From assembly GCA_016839705.1 (NCBI GenBank), contig JAEOTR010000024.1:1-64000 (forward strand): a DNA stretch of 64,000 bases. The letters are read 5' to 3'. Below, one piece after another: positions 7,557 to 18,300 of the stretch; positions within the stretch are counted from its first letter, which is position 1; each line of letters opens with the position of its first letter. Both the position numbers and the translations under genes were made by a program. The notes beneath the pieces are model-generated. The model was not told where the DNA came from. It did no database searches and saw only the letters and a program-made list of their open reading frames with translations. Origin of the DNA: Promethearchaeota archaeon. Lineage in GTDB: Archaea; Asgardarchaeota; Lokiarchaeia; Sigyniarchaeales; SOKP01.

Positions 7557-9917
7557 ATGAAAATAAGAAAAAATATGAAGGTTGGGGTATCTATCATATT
7601 TTTACTTCTTTTATTTACTTCATGTCTTTCACTCATTAATTTATCAAAAAATAATAACCTTCTTGAAGAAAATTCACTTTCTCTTAGCGCGCCGATTGAA
7701 GATCCTATGGAAGACAATGACAACCATGCTAACGCCTGGGGAGTCACTCCAAATTATTATCCTAATCTTACGATTATAGAAACTGATGAGGATTGGTTTA
7801 AACTGTATTTAAATCCCGGAGATACAATTGATGTTTATATTTACTTCAATAATACGGAGGGAGATTTAGATTTGGAACTTTATGATCCTTTTGATGCTGT
7901 TACCTCTCAAACTGGATCTTATTCAACTGCTGATGAAGAGCATATCACGTTTACGGTAGGATTGTCAGGGATGTCAGGAGATTGGCGAATTCGAGTATAT
8001 CATTATGATGGTAGTACAAATGTAACTTATGATTTAGATATATGGATAAATATTGATGACTGGATGGAAAATAACGATGATTTTTGGTCTGCTTGGGGCG
8101 TTGGCCCAGTTAATTATCCTGGTTTGAAGATTGTAGACTTTGACGAAGATTGGTTTCAAATTTATTTAAATCCTGGTGATATGATTGATGTTGGTATCTA
8201 TTTTAACCATTTTGAAGGAGATTTACAATTAGTACTCTATGATCCATCATATATTCAAAGAAAAGATTCTTTATCTATGGGCGATGACGAATTTATTACG
8301 TATATGGTAGATATGCCAGGAGATTGGCGAATTCGAGTATATCATAAGCATGGAAATTCTACAGTACATTATAATTTAGATATATGGTTAACCACTGGAA
8401 CGGGTGGAGATGATTGGGCAGAAGAAAACGATGATTTCTGGTCTGCTTGGGGGATAGGTCCCGGTTTTCATTCTGGTTTAATGGTTGTTGGCTTTGATGA
8501 TGATTGGTTTCAAACTTATTTAAACCCAGATGATATAATCGAAGTAAAAATCTTGTTCGACGACTTTAAAGGTGACTTACAGTTAGAACTTTATGACCCA
8601 TCATATATTCAAAGAGCAGATTCTTTATCCATGGGTCCTGAGGAATTTATTAGGTTTACTGCAGATATGTCAGGAGAATGGCGAATTCGAGTATATCATC
8701 AACACGGAGATTCTGATGTGCCCTATGAATTAGACATAAGGTTAGATGCTAAGGTAGATGATTTCTATGAACTGAATAATAATCCTTTATCTGCTTACGA
8801 CCTCATTCCATATGAAGGATGGTGGTTAACTGGAATAAATGGTCCGGGGTTTCAATTTGACGAAGATTGGTTTGAAATTTATGCAGAACCTGGTTTTGAG
8901 CATCTTATCATTAAATCCCCTGATTTTGGAAGAGAAATTCAACTCGAAGTTTATGACTCAAACCTCAATAACATAGGGGAAGCTATGATTAAAAACAAAG
9001 ATGGGAGTTCTTCTCAAGACTATAATGGACCCATGAGATATGATCTTCCTTCAAGTGGGACATATTATATTAAAGTTTACGGAAATAATCGAGGAAATTT
9101 CTACGATTTCCAATATTTAACCGTGTGTCTCTTAGAAGAACAAACATGGCTCAGTGATATTTATGGAATGGGTGTTCAAAGTAACTTAGATTTTTACTTT
9201 ATAGATGTAACCCCAGGTTTCAAACATTTAGTAGTTGAACTTTTGTTTAATCATACATACGGAAATATCGATATGACACTCTACGATGCATGGGGTTCCC
9301 AAATTTCTAATAGTAGTTCTTTTAGTGATAATGAATACATTAATACTATTCTTCAAGATCCTGGGATGTATTTCCTTTTAATTCAAGGACATAATATGGG
9401 GAATGAGTATGATCTGTGGTGGGATGATAATAAAACCGATACTAGACCTGATGATTTCTATGAGCCGAATAATAATCCTTTATCTGCTTACGACTTATCA
9501 AACAATGAGTATCAATCATTATGGGAAATCAATGATTTGGCTCTACAATATAATGAAGATTGGTACAAAATCGAAATAGACGAAATACAATTACAATTAA
9601 TAGTGATAGTAATATATGATTCTGCAGAAGGTTTAATGGGATTTGAAATTTATGACAGTAATTTCACTAAAATAACAGGGAATTTTACCTTAGATGATAA
9701 CGATTATATCGACTATGAGGTTCCATCCAATGGAACCTATTATATTAGGGTTTTCGGTGATAATTCAGGAAATGTATATAATCTATGGTGGGCAGCCGAA
9801 GAACCTGAGTCAATTGGGATGATACCGGGTTATGATACTCTTATTTTGATTGTATCTATTGTTGGAGTTACAGTAGTTTTGATAAAAATTAAAAGAAGTA
9901 AATTTAGACATCAATAA
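7557..9917 (+). CDS. Secreted, membrane-anchored surface protein with tandem PPC-like domains
   Basis: A 786-residue protein with an N-terminal signal peptide (basic n-region, hydrophobic stretch at about residues 9-28). About six tandem beta-domains of roughly 115 residues begin near 7701, 8055, 8410, 8757, 9150 and 9448. They share an acidic opening (ENNDDFWSAWG or ELNNNPLSAYD type), DEDWF-x-I-Y, LELYD and W/YRIRVY signatures, resembling bacterial pre-peptidase C-terminal (PPC) domains. The first three units are close copies, suggesting recent duplication. The C-terminus has Ile-Pro-Gly-Tyr, a hydrophobic span and a Lys/Arg-rich tail, the layout of an archaeal sorting or anchor segment. It is probably a cell-envelope adhesin or S-layer-associated protein; the ligand is unknown. 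Confidence 0.8.
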   Translation: MKIRKNMKVGVSIIFLLLLFTSCLSLINLSKNNNLLEENSLSLSAPIEDPMEDNDNHANAWGVTPNYYPNLTIIETDEDWFKLYLNPGDTIDVYIYFNNTEGDLDLELYDPFDAVTSQTGSYSTADEEHITFTVGLSGMSGDWRIRVYHYDGSTNVTYDLDIWINIDDWMENNDDFWSAWGVGPVNYPGLKIVDFDEDWFQIYLNPGDMIDVGIYFNHFEGDLQLVLYDPSYIQRKDSLSMGDDEFITYMVDMPGDWRIRVYHKHGNSTVHYNLDIWLTTGTGGDDWAEENDDFWSAWGIGPGFHSGLMVVGFDDDWFQTYLNPDDIIEVKILFDDFKGDLQLELYDPSYIQRADSLSMGPEEFIRFTADMSGEWRIRVYHQHGDSDVPYELDIRLDAKVDDFYELNNNPLSAYDLIPYEGWWLTGINGPGFQFDEDWFEIYAEPGFEHLIIKSPDFGREIQLEVYDSNLNNIGEAMIKNKDGSSSQDYNGPMRYDLPSSGTYYIKVYGNNRGNFYDFQYLTVCLLEEQTWLSDIYGMGVQSNLDFYFIDVTPGFKHLVVELLFNHTYGNIDMTLYDAWGSQISNSSSFSDNEYINTILQDPGMYFLLIQGHNMGNEYDLWWDDNKTDTRPDDFYEPNNNPLSAYDLSNNEYQSLWEINDLALQYNEDWYKIEIDEIQLQLIVIVIYDSAEGLMGFEIYDSNFTKITGNFTLDDNDYIDYEVPSNGTYYIRVFGDNSGNVYNLWWAAEEPESIGMIPGYDTLILIVSIVGVTVVLIKIKRSKFRHQ

Positions 9918-9932
9918 TTTTTTTTTTTTTTT
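9918..9932 (+). terminator. Poly-T transcription terminator
   Basis: An uninterrupted run of 15 T residues begins directly after the TAA of the surface-protein gene. Long T tracts on the coding strand are sufficient for intrinsic termination by archaeal RNA polymerase. No stable hairpin precedes it. Confidence 0.7.
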
Positions 9933-9940
9933 CTTATTTT

Positions 9941-10768
9941 TTAAGTAAATTTAATATGTACAATCTTACCTGTTTTTAATCGTTCTGAAATCTTAATCAT
10001 TCTAAGAGTCTTTTTACTCCAAGCGGGATTAATTTCTAATTTGTTCCATATTGTGTGCCAATCAATTACTTGAATTTTTTCAGACCAGGTGAGAACTTGC
10101 TTATTAGGATCAGAAACACTTAGATTCCAAAAAGGAGTTTCAATACCTGCTTTTTTTGCCCTTTTATTTCCAATTTTCATTGCCATTTTTGAGATGCAAT
10201 CAAAAATCAATTCTCCAGACGGAAATTTACGAGCGATCACATCAAAAAGAGAGGAAATTTCTTCTTCCTTAAAATAATAAATAAAACCCCCCGCAATAAA
10301 GAAAATCCCTTCTTCTTTATGAAATTCAATTTGATCAAACCAACTGATATCAAATGCAGACTTTGCGATGAAAATATTTCTCTCTGATTCAGAAAGGAAC
10401 TTTTTGCGAAACTCAATCGCATCAGGAAGATCTAAATCATACCATTTAATTTTTTCATTATCAACACGATAAAAAGTGGTATCTAAACCAGCACCGATAT
10501 TTACAACTGCGGATTTTGGATGTTTTTCAATATAATTTTTTAATCCATCATCGAAATTTCTGGCTCTAGCGAGGAGTCCAAGTCCTCTCCACTCTTCAAG
10601 ATACTCTTGTTCTACAGAGAAATCATGCTCAATCTTTTGAAGTATTTCAATAGCTTTTTGATCATTTAATAGTTTGGGATATAACTTACTGAATGTGGCT
10701 CTTGCCCATAGAGGTCCTAGCATAGTTTCTTGGACTTTTCCTTTAAAAGGGAGAGAATTTTCTGTCAT
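9941..10768 (-). CDS. Class I SAM methyltransferase, leucine-carboxyl-methyltransferase-like
   Basis: A 275-residue protein with the LCM/PPM-type methyltransferase layout. The SAM motif NIGAGLDT is followed by the acidic end of strand 2 (YDLDLPDA), the region typical of leucine carboxyl methyltransferases and polyketide O-methyltransferases. The N-terminal part contains an ARAxxF helix, also common in this group. The acceptor is unknown; archaeal members are usually annotated only as class I SAM-dependent methyltransferases. The gene lies 40 bp downstream of the RNase P RNA gene on the same strand. Confidence 0.8.
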   Translation of the reverse strand: MTENSLPFKGKVQETMLGPLWARATFSKLYPKLLNDQKAIEILQKIEHDFSVEQEYLEEWRGLGLLARARNFDDGLKNYIEKHPKSAVVNIGAGLDTTFYRVDNEKIKWYDLDLPDAIEFRKKFLSESERNIFIAKSAFDISWFDQIEFHKEEGIFFIAGGFIYYFKEEEISSLFDVIARKFPSGELIFDCISKMAMKIGNKRAKKAGIETPFWNLSVSDPNKQVLTWSEKIQVIDWHTIWNKLEINPAWSKKTLRMIKISERLKTGKIVHIKFT

Positions 10769-10794
10769 AAAAAAGCTAATCTGTTATATTTAAT

Positions 10795-10808
10795 AAAATT
10801 AATAAAAA
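10795..10808 (-). terminator. T-rich terminator of the RNase P RNA gene
   Basis: Read on the minus strand, five T residues follow the closing P1 strand of the RNase P RNA directly, and a second T-rich stretch comes after a short AT interruption. This fits factor-independent release by archaeal RNA polymerase at the RNA's 3' end. Confidence 0.5.
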
Positions 10809-11135
10809 GACGCTTGAGATATATACCCACCCTTCTGTACTGCATCCGTCACCAGATGACAGTTGGAGCATCAAACTATGCGGCCTACCTAAAGCTAGCT
10901 CCAAGTACTTTATCGCTTTCATTTGGCCTTGCACCAAGGTTTTAGCTCGTTCCAACCATTCCCTCCTACTATTTCTTTGGCTTATATCCAAGTCATAAAC
11001 ATGCGTAAGAAGGCAGTGTCGTTTCAGTTGCTAAAATACGATTCTCACCGTAGTAGTTTTCTACACCTTGCTTGGAGTGTGGGGTGAGGTTCCTCAGCGG
11101 GTTAAACCCACCGTCAGCTCCATATCTCACTCGTC
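10809..11135 (-). ncRNA. rnpB: RNase P RNA (archaeal type)
   Basis: A roughly 327-nt GC-richer island in AT-rich surroundings. On the minus strand the ends pair as P1: GACG with CGTC and TGAGATAT with ATATCTCA, around a small internal loop. The 5' part has GAGGAA followed by CTCACCC (CR-I), and the 3' part has ACAGAAGGGTGGGTAT (CR-V); CACCC in CR-I can pair with GGGTG in CR-V to form P4, the catalytic core. A P3-like hairpin from GGGTTTAACCC follows P2. Internal GTGCAA and GAAACGAC segments also fit the family. It is the RNA subunit that cleaves 5' leaders from pre-tRNAs. ORFs overlapping it are spurious. Confidence 0.88.
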
Positions 11136-11160
11136 TTTAATAAAGAAGTAAGATTACCAT

Positions 11161-11170
11161 TTAAATTTTA
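11161..11170 (-). promoter_or_regulatory. Probable TATA element for the RNase P RNA gene
   Basis: On the minus strand the AT block TAAAATTTAA is centred about 30 nt before the predicted RNA 5' end at 11135, the expected distance for an archaeal TATA box. A purine-rich stretch just upstream could serve as BRE. The call depends on the RNA end being right. Confidence 0.4.
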
Positions 11171-11263
11171 TTTTCTCTGCTTGTGAATAAACAAATTTTT
11201 ACTTCAGAACGAGTAATAATTTAAAATAAATGAGATTAAATCTAATCTACAATTTTTAAAGAT

Positions 11264-12091
11264 ATGAGAAAAGTTCAATTAGGTAAAACAAGAGAACAAA
11301 TCCCAGTTCTTGGACAAGGAACTATGGGTATTAAGTCAGGAAAAGACAAAGAATATTATGAAAAATGGAAAGCTTCACTCAGGAGGGGAATTGAGCTCGG
11401 AATGACTCATATTGATACCGCAGAGCTTTACAATTTTGGAGCTTCAGAACGAACGATTGGAGAAGTTATAAAGGAATATGGTAGAGATGATGTGTTTATT
11501 ACTAGTAAGTTATTTCCAAGACATCTTGGTTACAATTCAATGTTAAAAGCGTGTAATAAAAGTTTAGAACGGTTAGATACCAAATACTTAGATTTATATT
11601 TAGTTCACTTTCCTTCATTAGGATTCTCAAAAATTAAGAAACATATGAGAGTGATGGAGCAACTTTTAAATGAAGGCAAAATAAGATATATCGGGGTAAG
11701 TAACTATTCCATTGATCAATTTAAGGAGGCCCAAGAATGTCTCAAAAAAGCAGAGATTGTCACAAACCAACTTCGCGCAAACATAATGAAACAAAAACAT
11801 ATTCATAATTCATTACCTTATTATAAAAAAGAAGGAATTATTTTAACGGCATATAGTCCTTTAGGTCACAGAGGATACACAAATTTAAAGGAAGATATCA
11901 AATCTAAATTGGAGCAAGTGGCTAAATCGCATAATGCGACTATTCAACAAATCACACTTGCATGGCTTATCAATCATGAAAATGTTATAGCAATTCCTAA
12001 AGCGTTTCAAATCAATCATATAAAAGATAATGCGGCGGCGGCAAATATAAATTTAACAGAAACAGAAATTAAACAATTTTACACAGAATAA
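11264..12091 (+). CDS. Aldo/keto reductase
   Basis: A 275-residue TIM-barrel oxidoreductase. The AKR catalytic tetrad is complete: D51, Y56, K82 and H115. The usual NADPH-binding end is visible (LAWLINHENVIAIPKA, near residues 223-238). These enzymes reduce aldehydes and ketones with NADPH. The gene stands alone, divergent from the RNase P RNA gene and convergent with a GNAT gene; the substrate cannot be predicted. Confidence 0.9.
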   Translation: MRKVQLGKTREQIPVLGQGTMGIKSGKDKEYYEKWKASLRRGIELGMTHIDTAELYNFGASERTIGEVIKEYGRDDVFITSKLFPRHLGYNSMLKACNKSLERLDTKYLDLYLVHFPSLGFSKIKKHMRVMEQLLNEGKIRYIGVSNYSIDQFKEAQECLKKAEIVTNQLRANIMKQKHIHNSLPYYKKEGIILTAYSPLGHRGYTNLKEDIKSKLEQVAKSHNATIQQITLAWLINHENVIAIPKAFQINHIKDNAAAANINLTETEIKQFYTE

Positions 12092-12107
12092 TCAAGCTTA
12101 TCATATT

Positions 12108-12908
12108 TTAAACACTACGATTAATATCTAGTTCATAGGATATTATATCGCAAAATTTTTTAAAACCTAATTTTCTATAAACCTTTTCACCTAAAGCAGA
12201 CGCTTGAAGCACTCCAACTCTGTACCCCATTTTATACCCATCTAATAAAGCCCTCATACTTATCGCAAGGCCAAATCCCCGCCCTCTGTATTCTTTTAAT
12301 GTCGATACAGCATGAAAACCCGCCACTCCTGAAGACAAGTAAAGCATTAAAGATGTGACTGGCTTTCCCTCAAAATTTCCGATATAGAACCTTGCTTCAG
12401 GCTCTAAAATTAAGTATTCCAATAATTCATAATCAACTTTTAGGTTAAAAACTGTTGAAACAACATCAATCCACTGCTTAAGATGCTTTTTATCCTCGAT
12501 AATTTCAATATTTAACCCATTTTTGGTTACTACGTGATTAGCAATATCTTCTAGTTCGAGTGCCATTCCTGCTTGATGGTAAACATTTGAAAAACCAAAC
12601 TTCTCTAGAATACTACCTAAATTTTTTGGCGTTGTCAATGGTCCTACTATCCATCCATTAGGTGCTGAACCTTCTCGAATAAGTTTTATTACTGTGGATA
12701 TCTCATGTTCCAGAGCTAAGTTCCCAATATCGGCTCTAAAAATGCTTTCAGGCCAGTCTGCTTCCTTAGCTACAACCCAACTAATTTTTTTTTCTAAGTG
12801 AGAACTGAAATTGGAATGTATTGAAGCCTTAATGTAAAAATCATCTAAATTATTCTCAATATAGTAATTAATAGATTTTGATGAGATTTTTTTTAAAATA
12901 TCCTTCAA
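12108..12908 (-). CDS. GNAT-family N-acetyltransferase
   Basis: A 266-residue protein whose C-terminal half has the GNAT acetyl-CoA signature. It has a strand (FHAVSTLKEYR) followed by the pyrophosphate-binding loop RGRGFG at about residues 204-209, and the late ALGEKVYRKLGF segment that is the family's motif B. The N-terminal half (about 120 residues) is a divergent extension, possibly a second degenerate GNAT lobe. The acceptor is unknown. Confidence 0.82.
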   Translation of the reverse strand: MKDILKKISSKSINYYIENNLDDFYIKASIHSNFSSHLEKKISWVVAKEADWPESIFRADIGNLALEHEISTVIKLIREGSAPNGWIVGPLTTPKNLGSILEKFGFSNVYHQAGMALELEDIANHVVTKNGLNIEIIEDKKHLKQWIDVVSTVFNLKVDYELLEYLILEPEARFYIGNFEGKPVTSLMLYLSSGVAGFHAVSTLKEYRGRGFGLAISMRALLDGYKMGYRVGVLQASALGEKVYRKLGFKKFCDIISYELDINRSV

Positions 12909-12991
12909 AATTTCACCCTTATATTAGTTTACAATTGAAAAAAAATAAAAAAAAAAATACTTTATTACTTTGGAAATTTTTCAGTACAGAT

Positions 12992-15106
12992 TTAGAGTAA
13001 TAACAGCCCAGCGCCTAGATTGAATATTGGTAATAACAGCAATCCCATGAAAATTGAGGCAGTTAAAGACATTACTACTAACAGAGTGTTTATACTTGGC
13101 CCTGCTGTGTCCTTGAAAGGATCACCAACTGTATCACCAGTTATACTTGCTTTATGAATCTCAGTTCCCTTTCCACCTAAGTTACCATCTTCAATCCACT
13201 TCTTTGCGTTATCCCATGCTCCACCGCTGTTTGACATCATTACAGCGAAAACAAATCCAGAAAGAATAGCACCAGCTAAGAAAGCACCTAAAGCAGCAAC
13301 ACCGAATAAAATCCCCACAGTAATAGGTATTACTATTGAAATAATGCTAGGTAAGATTAGTTCTCTTAATGAACCCTTTGTCGCTATATCAATTGTTTTG
13401 CTGAAATCTGCAGCCTCTTCACCTGTTAAAATTTTAGGATTTTCTTCGAATTGTCTTCGAATTTCATCTACCATTTTTGCCGCATTTCTTTGAACTGCTA
13501 AGATTAACAATGCTGAAAACAAAGCAGGGACTACAACACCAATGAAAGCACCGATTAGGACATTTATATCCAATAGATTAATACCCGTCAAGATTATTCC
13601 CGCCTCTTCAGTAAAGGAGAAAAGCAATGCTAGTACGGTTAAGTTAGCAGCACCTATAGCAAATCCTTTGGTAATTGCTTTGGCAGTATTTCCTGCGGAA
13701 TCTAAACGATCTGCTGTACGGATGACATCTTCTCCTAAGTCTCCTTGCTCAGCTATTCCTCTTGCGTTATCAACAATAGGACCATAGGCATCATTTGATA
13801 CGATAGTTCCTACAATAGATAACATCCCCACAGCTGCCATTGCTACGCCAAATACACCAGCTAACCAAAATGCAACAGCCATTGCAAGAATAACTCCCAA
13901 TGCTGGAGGAACAACGCTTATTAGACCATATGAAAATCCAGAAAGAATTACAACAGCATGTCCCTCTTTTGCGGCATTAGCTATGTTTCTTGTTGGTTTC
14001 TTATCATCTCGGGTAAAGTAATCACTAGTAAATCCTAAAATAATACCCGCTATCAGCCCAATTGCTGAAGTTCCCCAGATACGCCATAATAAACCTATTT
14101 CTTCTGCTACTAACCCAATTGATAAGAGAAAAGTAAACAAAGCAGATAATCCAAAATACACTACGGTTGCAAGATATGTTCCTGTATTTAATGCTTTCCC
14201 AGGCTCATCAGAACCCTTCAGTTTTATTAAGTAAATTCCGATCAACGAAGCCATTAATCCAACGGCACATAAAATTAAAGGTGTTATTATGAGGCGTGCT
14301 ATTCCTTCTTCGGTTAAAGTAATGTTCCCAAAAGGGAAAACAACAATACCTATACTAAAAGCAGCAGCAAGCATCATAGCAGCAACTATAGAGGCAACAT
14401 AAGAATCAAATAGGTCACTTCCCATACCAGCTATATCTCCAACATTATCACCAACGTTATCTGCGATTGTTGCGGGATTTCGTGGATCATCTTCAGGAAG
14501 ATCATATTCTGCCTTCCCAACCAAATCAGCACCCACGTCAGCAGTTTTAGTGAAAATACCTCCTCCACATTTCATAAAGAGCGCAATACTGCTTGCACCA
14601 AAACTAAATCCTAATACTACTATTGGTGTTTGAAATATCCAGTAAATAATTGACACTCCAATTAGAGCAACGCCGACAACTGCTAATCCCATAACAGCTC
14701 CTCCGAAAAAAGCAATATCAAATCCTTTTTTAGTGCTTATAGTACAACCTTGAGCTGCTCTAGTATTTGCTTTCACCCCCACATACATTCCTAACCATCC
14801 TGCCAACATAGATCCTACTGCGCCAATCAAATACGCAATTGCTTGTTCCCAATTTAAAGCACCAGGATTAATTTGGGAAGGAAGTGCAAAAATGATTACT
14901 AAAAAGAGCGCAGCTACAAATATACCTAATATTTTATACTGTATTTTTATATAAGTTTTCGCTCCTTCCTCGATGTATCCTGCAACTTCTTGCATCCTTT
15001 CATTGCCAGGATCTTCTTTTAAGACCAAGTATCTGAAATATAACGCCATCCCTATAGAAATAATTCCTGCGATTAATGCAACGATTAAAATTATTGGTAC
15101 AGCCAT
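12992..15106 (-). CDS. hppA: Membrane-bound proton-translocating pyrophosphatase, K+-independent type
   Basis: A 704-residue integral membrane pyrophosphatase with about 16 hydrophobic spans. The pyrophosphate/Mg-binding segment DVGADLVGKAE...DNVGDNVGD spans residues 190-224, with a second acidic site near DNARG (446-450) and a third near the C-terminus (GDTVGDPFKDTAGPS). The K+-sensitivity site reads GNTAKAIT with K476 and T479; Lys here marks the K+-independent subclass, which pumps H+. It couples pyrophosphate hydrolysis to ion pumping across the cytoplasmic membrane, recovering energy from biosynthetic PPi. It is monocistronic. Confidence 0.95.
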   Translation of the reverse strand: MAVPIILIVALIAGIISIGMALYFRYLVLKEDPGNERMQEVAGYIEEGAKTYIKIQYKILGIFVAALFLVIIFALPSQINPGALNWEQAIAYLIGAVGSMLAGWLGMYVGVKANTRAAQGCTISTKKGFDIAFFGGAVMGLAVVGVALIGVSIIYWIFQTPIVVLGFSFGASSIALFMKCGGGIFTKTADVGADLVGKAEYDLPEDDPRNPATIADNVGDNVGDIAGMGSDLFDSYVASIVAAMMLAAAFSIGIVVFPFGNITLTEEGIARLIITPLILCAVGLMASLIGIYLIKLKGSDEPGKALNTGTYLATVVYFGLSALFTFLLSIGLVAEEIGLLWRIWGTSAIGLIAGIILGFTSDYFTRDDKKPTRNIANAAKEGHAVVILSGFSYGLISVVPPALGVILAMAVAFWLAGVFGVAMAAVGMLSIVGTIVSNDAYGPIVDNARGIAEQGDLGEDVIRTADRLDSAGNTAKAITKGFAIGAANLTVLALLFSFTEEAGIILTGINLLDINVLIGAFIGVVVPALFSALLILAVQRNAAKMVDEIRRQFEENPKILTGEEAADFSKTIDIATKGSLRELILPSIISIVIPITVGILFGVAALGAFLAGAILSGFVFAVMMSNSGGAWDNAKKWIEDGNLGGKGTEIHKASITGDTVGDPFKDTAGPSINTLLVVMSLTASIFMGLLLLPIFNLGAGLLLL

Positions 15107-15339
15107 AATTTTTCACTTAATTTTTAGTTTTTTCTTAAATTTTTTATAAATCAATATTACAATAATATCAAACAAAATTTCCTAAATCATTAAAACATTT
15201 TGAATTGGGGTAGGATCATTCTTCTGAGAAAAAGTAAAACATTATAAATCGAACTGAATGTTTATTAATCATTTAAAGTAATTAATATTAGACATTTAAG
15301 GTCGAAATTGAAAATAATTAGGAGTATAACTGATCCTTA

Positions 15340-18300
15340 ATGACATTAGCTGAAAGTGAAGAGTTATTAATTGAAAAAGCAAGAGAAGAAGAAAGAAATT
15401 TTAATTGGTTTGAAGCGGTTGCTTTATATCAAAAAGCATTGACCTACTATTTAGATGAGAATTTAATTGAAAAAGCCGCTTTTTGTTATAGAAGCATTGG
15501 AGATGCTTATATCCAAGGTTCATTTACAGTAGAAACAGGAGAAGATTATTTGATTAATACTAAGGAAGCTATTAAGGCAAATGAAAAAGCAAAAGATCTT
15601 TTTATGCAAATTGAAAATAAATCTTACGAGTTAGAATGTGAAGCATCATCCTTAAAATTAAGTGCTTTACTTTCAGCTTCAGATCTAGAAGCTGAAAAGG
15701 CATTTCGCGAAGCTTGCAAGCTTTTAATTGAAGCTTCTCAAATTCTTTCTATGGAGAATAACCCAAACCGTGTTGCAAGAATTTTTAATGAAATTGCGGA
15801 CACAATGTACATGCTTTCGTGTTATAGTATTGATCAAGAAGAGTTCAAGCAGATTAATAAGCAGGGGAGAGAATATGGCACAAAAGCTAAACAGATCTCA
15901 TTTGAAATTGAAGATGTTCAGAATTACTCTATTGCATTTAATTTAGAAATTCTTCATAATTTTAATGAAATATATAATACTAATTTTAAGGAGAATGATT
16001 ATTGGAGGGATTACATAAAGAATTTCTTATTAGAATGTGAGAACGGTATTGACTTTGTTAATAAGTATGAAGATCCATATTCCCTTGGACTAATATATAC
16101 AGCAGCTGGATTTTGGTTTTGTGGTTATGCATATCAGTTTATTGAAAATGAAAGGGAACAAGAGATATATCTTTCCAAAGGAATGGATTTGTTGGAAAAG
16201 GGCTTAGATTTCATCAGAAAAACAAAAAATAAAGCAAGAATAGTAGGATGTCTTTTCTATATAGATTATTTTGCAATGTTTAGTGGCAGAATCAATTATT
16301 TACAAAAAAGAATTCTCAATGACATTAATGAATGTATAGAGTTAGGGAGAATTTATAGTTTATCTAATCACCCACAACGGAATATGGGAAATGTTGTACC
16401 GGCTTTATATTATACTAATTCTTCTCAGAGGAGATTTTTTACCGGCTCTCAACGCAAAACTTATGCTGAAAAAGGAATCAAATTCGCAACAGAAGTTTTG
16501 AATGGACCAAGAATATCTCCTATGCTTACTGCCTGGCTATACCAAGGTTTAGTATTAGCTTATTCCCAACTTACTATTCTTGCGGAATCAAAAACAGAGC
16601 AAGAAAAATTTGCCCAAATTATGCTTCAGCAGGCAGAGGAAGCAAAAGAATTCGGTTTACAATATGAAGGGGGATTTCCTCAGGCGGGTGGTTATACTAG
16701 TCTTTATAAGGCTCATAAAACTCTTGCAGATATTGCCAAAAAGAAAGATGTAAGGATCTCTCATCTTAAGAAGGCGATAGATGCTCAAAAAAGATCAATC
16801 AATTTTGCTATGTTGTCACGAACTGGGGCTCTTACAGAGCAAATGAGACTTGGATTATTATTTGAAGAATTAGGTATTATAACGAGAGATGTTTCTGATT
16901 TAGATCAAGCTCGAGATATTTTTCTCCATACGATAAAAGAAAGTGCTGATAGAAAATATTTTTCTTATGAAGCAGCAAGCTATCAATATATAGCTCGTAT
17001 AGAAGATCGCCTGGGTAATTACATGATTTCTGCTGAAAGTTATAGGAAAGCTCAGGAAGCATATCATAAGTCATTAGAAATGATACAATATAAGCTTTTA
17101 AAAAATAGGATCACTGAAAAATATAATTATGTAAGAGCTTGGAGTTTGATTGAAGAAGCCAAATCGCTTCATACTCGTGAAAATCATCTCCAATCCAAGG
17201 AATATTATGAGAAGGCTCAAGATATATTAAAAGATTTACGTAGTTACGCCTATGAAGCTTCTTATTATTCTGGATGGATATCATTGGAGGAAGCAGAACA
17301 ACTGAGTAAACAAGAAAAGCACGAAGAAGCTATCGAAAGCTTTAAAAAGACGGGAAAAATATTCGAAGAAGCAATTAAAACATTAATAAAATCCCATGAG
17401 CGATCAAGAGAAAAGTTTGATAAGGAGAGAATAAATAAATTTGAAAAAATAGCTCAGGTAAGGGTGAATCATTGTAACGCGAGAGTGAACCTTGAAGAAG
17501 CAAGGATTTCAGGAAAGCAGGGGGAACATATCGCAGCTGCAGAAAAATTTGCGCTTGCCTCATCTCAATTCAGAGATATTTGCATTGTGTTTAAAATCAA
17601 GCGAGAAAGAGAGGAATTAGAAGCTGTTTATTACCTTTGTAGAGCTTGGGAAAATATGGAACTAGCTGAAGAATATGGAGACCCACGCAGATTTTCTGAA
17701 GCAGCAGGATTGTTTGCAGAAGCTAGTGATCTTTTTACTGATACAAAATTAAAATTATTAGCTTCTGGGAATTCAACTTTTTGTCAAGCTCTTGAATATG
17801 GGTGCAAATTTGATGAATCTATTGATATCAACCTAAAAAAAGATTTATATCCAAAAGTTAAACAGATGCTTAGTAAAGCAGCTAATTCATATGAGAAGGG
17901 AGGATTTGAGAGTGGTGCTGACTGGGCACAAGCAACTTCAATTTATTTTGATGCCGCATGGCACCTAATCAAAGCTGATGAAGAGACAGATCTTCAAGAA
18001 AAAGGAAATCTTTTAAGAATAGGAGCACAATATTTAAAGTCTGCGGTGGAACTATTTGGGAAAACTGGTAATAAAGATAAGGAGAAAGAAGTTCAGGATC
18101 GATTGAATAGAGTTGAAAAAGAAGAATTAATTCTTATTTCAGCATTGAGTACAATAAAAGAACCTTCAATTTCCCGAAGCACTATGGGTATAGTAGCACC
18201 TGCTTGTCCTCATGAGAGTAGCCAATCTCCCCGATTAAGTGAAACTCGTCAGTTTAGTGATGAAGAAAGAAGAGGACAAATAGAAAGACTAGATGGAAAA

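Noticed and set aside
10730-10991. Open reading frames on both strands overlapping the RNase P RNA
   Set aside because: They lie within the RNA gene, have no domain features, and arise from its GC-richer, stop-poor sequence.
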